Source: Siphonodentalium dalli (taxonomy: Eukaryota > Mollusca > Scaphopoda > Gadilida > Siphonodentaliidae). Taken from it: a stretch of DNA of 64,000 bases. Positions 58,594 through 64,000 of this stretch are shown here, piece after piece. The position numbers and the translations under genes were made by a program. A model generated the notes under the pieces. It saw nothing but the letters and a program-made list of their open reading frames with translations. It did not search any database and was not told where the DNA came from. Every line of letters starts with the position of its first letter. The stretch's first letter is position 1. The stretch is taken from positions 114,562,004 through 114,626,003 of the forward strand of contig CP136064.1 of the NCBI GenBank assembly GCA_032622095.1. The letters are read 5' to 3'.

Positions 58594-60690
58594 GTAAGTA
58601 GTTTGTAATAAAGCTATCAACTTGTGCGAATTGCAACGTTTGTGGCCACGTCAAGGGGCTTCTGTATGGATGTTTTACATAATATGTAAACAACATCACC
58701 AGACTTTGCTAAATCACAATGAGGATCATTCCTTAGTTTGATTTAAACATATTTTATTAGTATAATGCATAAATAATACATAACATATAAGGGATTGGAG
58801 GACAAGTTCTTTGAAACTTAGATGGACCTCCGCTCCCTACAGATCATGCATGAAACATAAATATAACAATATATTTTGGATTTGTATAAGGTTTTGGTAC
58901 CAACAAAGACAAATTCCGGCTTTGGGGAACGGTTTTCTCTTTTACGCATTAGTCACTCGATTCTTAAATAGCCATCATCGTGTTGTCCAATATGATTTGA
59001 TGACATAATAATATGCTATATGAATGCTACTATATTTTGCTTTCGCGAAAAAATGGCTGGGTTGGTCAACAGCGTTATATTCTCTGCGCTGAACGTGCTT
59101 GACCTGCCCAACAAAATATCCTGCCATATAAACCAGCCCCGTGTACCTGGTATCGCCAAAAGCGGAGGGTATCGCCAAAACGGAGTATGCGGAGAACGTA
59201 ATTTCCACGTACATGATACAGAAATATCTGTCATTTTCACGTATATGATATGGACATATATGTGATTCTAACCGTAAAGAGACAACGAACAACATATGTG
59301 TGCGTCCACATGAAACAGGAATATTCACCCACCCGGTGTCAGTTTGTTCTCCCATTTCAATCCATTTACCAATATTTAGCGAATTATTTCAATAGTGTTT
59401 TTGCTTTTGCTCTCTCAAAATTATGAGAACAGCTATTCGACAGTATAACCCCTGGACTTCTACGCTGTCGGAAATTTGCCGGGATATAGCTGAATATGTC
59501 AACGAAGCATAAGATTGAACATAGTTTAAAAAATCCCTATTATTCTCAATATGCGCGCGATATGGTGGGAAGACTGTCGGCCCAGATACTATACTGCCAA
59601 AGTCGCGAATGAAGATGTCGCTAACGTCAGCCATTCTGTGCAGTAAATATGCGTATCACGTAGGGAGTTCTGATGAGTTTTCGCGTGTTTTCGTGTGTAT
59701 CTGAAACTGATCCGTTGGATTACGAATCTAATCTGAGATATTAATCCATAATATTTTAGAAACATTGTGTACACATCTGTTATGAATGTATTTTATTTTA
59801 AATTAATTGAACATTCATCTGAGCATTCATATTTGCTTATTCAAAACGGCGAATGAATGATAACGTGTTGATCACATGTGCGCACGTTAATGCTGTCGTT
59901 CATGTATACATGTAGCTGACCGGATATTTGTTCAGTGTTAACCGAATTGGGGTTTGTATAGTGTCAACGCTTTATTATAGTCATGATGTTTTGACAGAGT
60001 TTCTAGTTCTTTTTATCGAGTAGAACTTTACACAATAATGAAACCTAATTACATGTATATGATCGGATATAAAGATATCGTATATTGATACACATTATAT
60101 ATGTCTGGCTGGTTCAAGAGTTATCAAATACTAGTGTGACGATTCTATGTAACCATAAACAGTCATGCATATATGCCGTCTTGTATTTGTCTGCCTTCTC
60201 GTCAGAATATGGGCCTGTCATCTCTTCTTTGTTTCTATGTAACACCTGTGGCCATCGTGGGCTTACCAAGCTACACTATAAACATTTGGGTGGGGTGGCT
60301 GGCATTCGGATGTGAGTTGTGTGACACGTACGCAAGGCGCTCGTGTCAGTAAACAATTGAAAGTAATTAAAAATCCCAAGTCATTCTTCGGAACACTGCA
60401 TTACCCAGTGGATACCTGCTATATGCAGCATACACATTGACACTGCGATACACATTTTTATCATATGACTCAATCATTATTTACGTCGTTTACTATGTCA
60501 TAAATCAATTTCATATGAACTACTAGTTCATATCACCTTCCGATAATTTGATTGGTTTGTTGAAAAAAAGTGTGTTCTGATTGGCTGAATGGCAGCCGGG
60601 GGCCGAGACTAAACGCAGGTCAAATTCGTGCGCGTCAAATACACGAATCAACGCGATGCCGAAATTCTCGCAATTATAATCTTGAAATAT
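58594..60690. other. No gene seen
   Basis: AT-rich DNA. Overlapping open frames on both strands at 58975-59355 (up to 126 codons, minus) have no recognisable motif. ATGAACTACTAGTTCAT near 60510 is a short palindrome. Confidence 0.45.
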
Positions 60691-61090
60691 ATAGTTTTGG
60701 ACATTGTTATACGATAAATAGAATATGTAATTCGTATTTATCTAATAAACATACGATATAATGTGACAAACTGAGAACAGAATAGCGCACTATATCTTCG
60801 CGTGCATATTATTCCTGCTAGTTCACCAGGTGTAATTGGGCTTCCGGTGCAATGAAGTGACGTCACATTAACCGTTTGCTGCCGATTTCATATAGCTATT
60901 TAGTGATTTGTGTGCGTTTTGGACATCATAATCAATTTATAGGTTTCATATGATAAATAGAATATGTAATTCGTGTTTATCTCATATGATATTTATGAAA
61001 CTCGTCACGAATTTTCAGTTTTCTCTCGCCGGAGGCTCGAGAAAACTGAAAATTCTTAGACTTGTTTCATAAATATCATATGAGAGAAAC
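60691..61090. repeat. Duplicated motif followed by a 116-bp hairpin
   Basis: GATAAATAGAATATGTAATT occurs at about 60712 and 60952. The second copy leads into a hairpin, 60975-61090: arms GTTTATCTCATATGATATTT... and ...AAATATCATATGAGAGAAAC, an internal mismatched bubble, then ATTTTCAGTTTTCTC / GAGAAAACTGAAAAT around an 11-base GC-rich loop. A TGACGTCA palindrome lies at 60858-60865. Probably a foldback element. Confidence 0.7.
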
Positions 61091-61644
61091 ACTCATTTCA
61101 TATCCTCTATATACTGTCATGAATGTTATGTACACACACACACACCCCCTTGTTTGTATTACCATCCCAACGAGGTATCGAACTCTATAACTACCAACCG
61201 ATGTCTACCCTTTCTGCTGTATAGTTGGAGACCAACATGCGTTATAATCGTGTAGTTGTACCGGTCCCTTTGCGGGAAACCACGACCCTGGAACAGTAAT
61301 TGGCTCACAAATCAGTTTACAGCAGCGAACACTTCACCATCATCATGAGGTAAATTCATAACACGCCCATTTTCCATATAAGGGGTGACATAGAGAGGTA
61401 GTATAGCACCATCCTTACGAGGTAAATTCAAAATAACACACTTTTTACCATATAAGAGTCGACGTAACATACAGATGTAGCTGCTTTTAATGAACAATTT
61501 ACTGATAGAGGTAACTTTGTGAATACAGAGGTTGTGAGCTCTGCAGTAGTTGGGATGTGAATTGGTCATCAACAACCTTGTCGCTCGGCTTTATTCCGTT
61601 TCTAGTCCGGTAAAATATGCCGAATATAGGCAGAACCTATATTT
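61091..61644. other. No gene seen
   Basis: Includes a short CA-repeat at about 61131-61144. TTACGAGGTAAATTCA-type phrases near 61345 and 61415 show a weak tandem duplication (about 68 bp). No coding signal recognised. Confidence 0.45.
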
Positions 61645-64000
61645 AACTCTGTTAATTGGATTAAAACAGTCACTGGACATATACTTTTTGCAAATGTTTT
61701 CTTAACATGCCATGTTATTGCCATGTTAGTGGTCCCATTGTTCTAATTGGATTAAAATAGTCACTGTGCATATAAATTCTGAAAATATTGTCATAACATC
61801 CCATGTTTCTGCCAAATTAAGGGGTCCCCATTGTTCTAATTGGATTAAGACAGTCACTGGGCATATTGTCATAACACCCCATGTTTCTGCCAAATTAAGG
61901 GGTCCCCATTGTTCTAATTGGATTAAAACAGTCAATGGGCATATGAATTCTGCAAATATTGTCATAACATCCATGTTTCTGCCAAATTAAGGTGTCCCCA
62001 TTGTTCTAATTGGATTAAAACAGTCACTGGGCACATAAGTTCTGCAAATATTGTCATAACATCCCATGTTTCTACCAAATTAAGGGGTCCCCATTGTTCT
62101 AATTGGATTAAAACAGTCACTGGGCACATAAGTTCTGCAAATATTGTCATAACATCCCATGTTTCTACCAAATTAAGGGGTCCTCATTGTTCTAATTGGA
62201 TTAAAACAGTCACTAGGCATATAAATTCTGCAAATATTGTCATAACATCCCATGTTTCTGCCAAATTTAGGGGTCCCCATTGTTCTAATTGGACACTGGG
62301 CATATAAATTCTGCAAATATTATCATAACATCCCATGTTTCTACCAAATTAAGGGGTCCCCATTGTTCTAATTGGATTAAAACAGTCACTGGGCATATAA
62401 ATTCTGCAAATATTGTCATAACATCCCATGTTTCTACCAAATTAAGGGGTCCCCATTGTTCTAATTGGATTAAAACAGTCACTGTGCACATATATAATTT
62501 CTGCAAATATTGTCATAACATCCCATGTTTCTACCAAATTAAGGGGTCCTCATTGTTCTAATTGGATTAAAACAGTCACTGGGCACATAAGTTCTGCAAA
62601 TATTGTCATAACATCCCATGTTTCTACCAAATTAAGGGGTCCTCATTGTTCTAATTGGATTAAAACAGTCACTGGGCATATAAGTTCTGCAAATATTGTC
62701 ATAACATCCCATGTTTCTGCCAAATTAAGGTGTCCTCATTGTTCTAATTGGATTAAAACAGTCACTGGGCACATAAGTTCTGAAAATATTGTCATAACAT
62801 CCCATGTTTCTACCAAATTAAGGGGTCGCCATTGTTCTAATTGGATTAAAACAGTCACTGGGCATATAAATTCTGCAAATATTGTCATAACATCCCATGT
62901 TTCTGCCAAATTTAGGGGTCCCCATTGTTCTAATTGGACACTGGGCATATACATTCTGCAAATATTATCATAACATCCCATGTTTCTGCCAAATTAAGGG
63001 GTCCCCATTGTTCTAATTGGACTAAAACAGTCACTGGGCATATAAATTCTGCAAATATTATCATAACATCCCATGTTTCTACCAAATTAAGGGGTCCCCA
63101 TTGTTCTAATTGGATTAAAACAGTCACTGGGCATATAAATTCTGCAAATATTGTCATAACATCCCATGTTTCTACCAAATTAAGGGGTCCCCATTGTTCT
63201 AATTGGATTAAAACAGTCACTGTGCACATATATAAGTTCTGCAAATATTGTCATAACATCCCATGTTTCTACCAAATTAAGGGGTCCTCATTGTTCTAAT
63301 TGGATTAAAACAGTCACTGGGCACATAAGTTCTGCAAATATTGTCATAACATCCCATGTTTCTACCAAATTAAGGGGTCCCCATTGTTCTAATTGGATTA
63401 AAACAGTCACTGGGCACATAAGTTCTGCAAATATTGTCATAACATCCCATGTTTCTACCAAATTAAGGGGTCCTCATTGTTCTAATTGGATTAAAACAGT
63501 CACTAGGCATATAAGTTCTGCAAATATTGTCATAACATCCCATGTTTCTGCCAAATTAAGGTGTCCTCATTGTTCTAATTGGATTAAAACAGTCACTGGG
63601 CATATAAGTTCTGCAAATATTGTCATAACATCCCATGTTTCTGTCAAATTAAGGTGTCCTCATTGTTCTAATTGGATTAAAACAGTCACTGGGCACATAA
63701 GTTCTGAAAATATTGTCATAACATCCCATGTTTCTACCAAATTAAGGGGTCGCCATTGTTCTAATTGGATTAAAACAGTCACTGGGCATATAAATTCTGC
63801 AAATATTGTCATAACATCCCATGTTTCTGCCAAATTTAGGGGTCCCCATTGTTCTAATTGGACTAAAACAGTCACTGGGCATATAAATTCTGCAAATATT
63901 ATCATAACATCCCATGTTTCTACCAAATTAAGGGGTCCCCATTGTTCTAATTGGATTAAAACAGTCACTGGGCATATAAATTCTGCAAATATTGTCATAA
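61645..64000 (+). repeat. 93-bp satellite (about 25 units, continues past the window)
   Basis: Units read TTCTAATTGGATTAAAACAG, TCACTGGGCATATAAATTC, TGCAAATATTGTCATAACAT, CCCATGTTTCTACCAAATTA, AGGGGTCCCCATTG. TTCTAATTGG recurs every 92-93 bp, with one short unit (78 bp, about 61834-61912) and units lacking the ATTAAAACAGTC part (62286, 62932). Recurrent private variants (TCGCCATTG at about 62826 and 63750; CACATATATAA at about 62486 and 63227) show local block duplication. 93 = 3 x 31, so frames stay open on both strands; I consider these non-genic. Confidence 0.96.

Noticed and set aside
58975-59355. 126-codon minus-strand frame
   Set aside because: It overlaps other open frames on both strands, has no recognisable motif, and no splice or promoter context was found.
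61160-61300. tRNA-like B box (GAGTTCGATACC) on the minus strand
   Set aside because: No matching A box at the right distance and no cloverleaf could be drawn.

Overview
The window is eukaryotic, non-viral and almost entirely repetitive. It carries the coding remains of a Penelope-like retroelement (PLE), satellite arrays, Helitron-like non-autonomous elements, foldback/MITE elements and one tRNA-derived SINE. No complete host gene is visible; there is one candidate internal exon near 58.5 kb. The repertoire suggests a metazoan, most likely a marine invertebrate and possibly a lophotrochozoan. That last point is inferred from general resemblance of the SINE and of the 46.7-47.2 kb repeats to mollusc-type repeats, not from a database search.

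Layout. 1-3882: a nearly complete PLE copy whose start lies off the window, with ORF1 (SGNH/GDSL-hydrolase-like) overlapping ORF2 (reverse transcriptase plus GIY-YIG endonuclease). 3883-6958: a 175-bp satellite array in minus polarity. 6961-10366: a second, 5'-truncated PLE ORF2 with two stop codons, then a PLE spacer with a hammerhead-ribozyme-like core, then the 5' piece of a third PLE copy. 10367-31594: about 121 monomers of the same satellite in plus polarity, with clear higher-order repeats (HORs) and spacing that stays an exact multiple of 175 bp. 31595-32180: a diverged relative of this satellite, minus polarity. 32220-38580: about 570-bp inverted arms enclosing head-to-tail Helitron-like units with internal 260-bp and 122-bp tandem repeats. 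38580-46715: a third relative of the satellite (174-bp monomers, dimeric, with a CACGTG hairpin in most units), first plus then minus polarity, interrupted by a spacer and by a foldback insertion. 46725-47200: degenerate 170-177-bp repeats. 47558-52631: a roughly 5-kb stretch bounded by 48-bp inverted repeats, holding a foldback element, clusters of a GCGCTTAAGCGC palindrome and a MITE. 52.6-61.6 kb: AT-rich, mostly unremarkable DNA with a MITE, two strong hairpins, a SINE with target-site duplication and the candidate exon. 61645-64000: a 93-bp satellite running off the end.

The strongest overall signal is that the three 172-175-bp satellites (3.9-31.6 kb, 31.6-32.2 kb and 38.6-46.7 kb) are aligned homologues that share a core around the ACTGCGTG motif, while polarity flips between consecutive blocks. 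With the HOR organisation this resembles centromeric or pericentromeric DNA; that functional reading is inference. The PLE is the only coding system: ORF1 (possible RNP or esterase-type accessory protein) and ORF2 (RT and endonuclease) would act together in retrotransposition.
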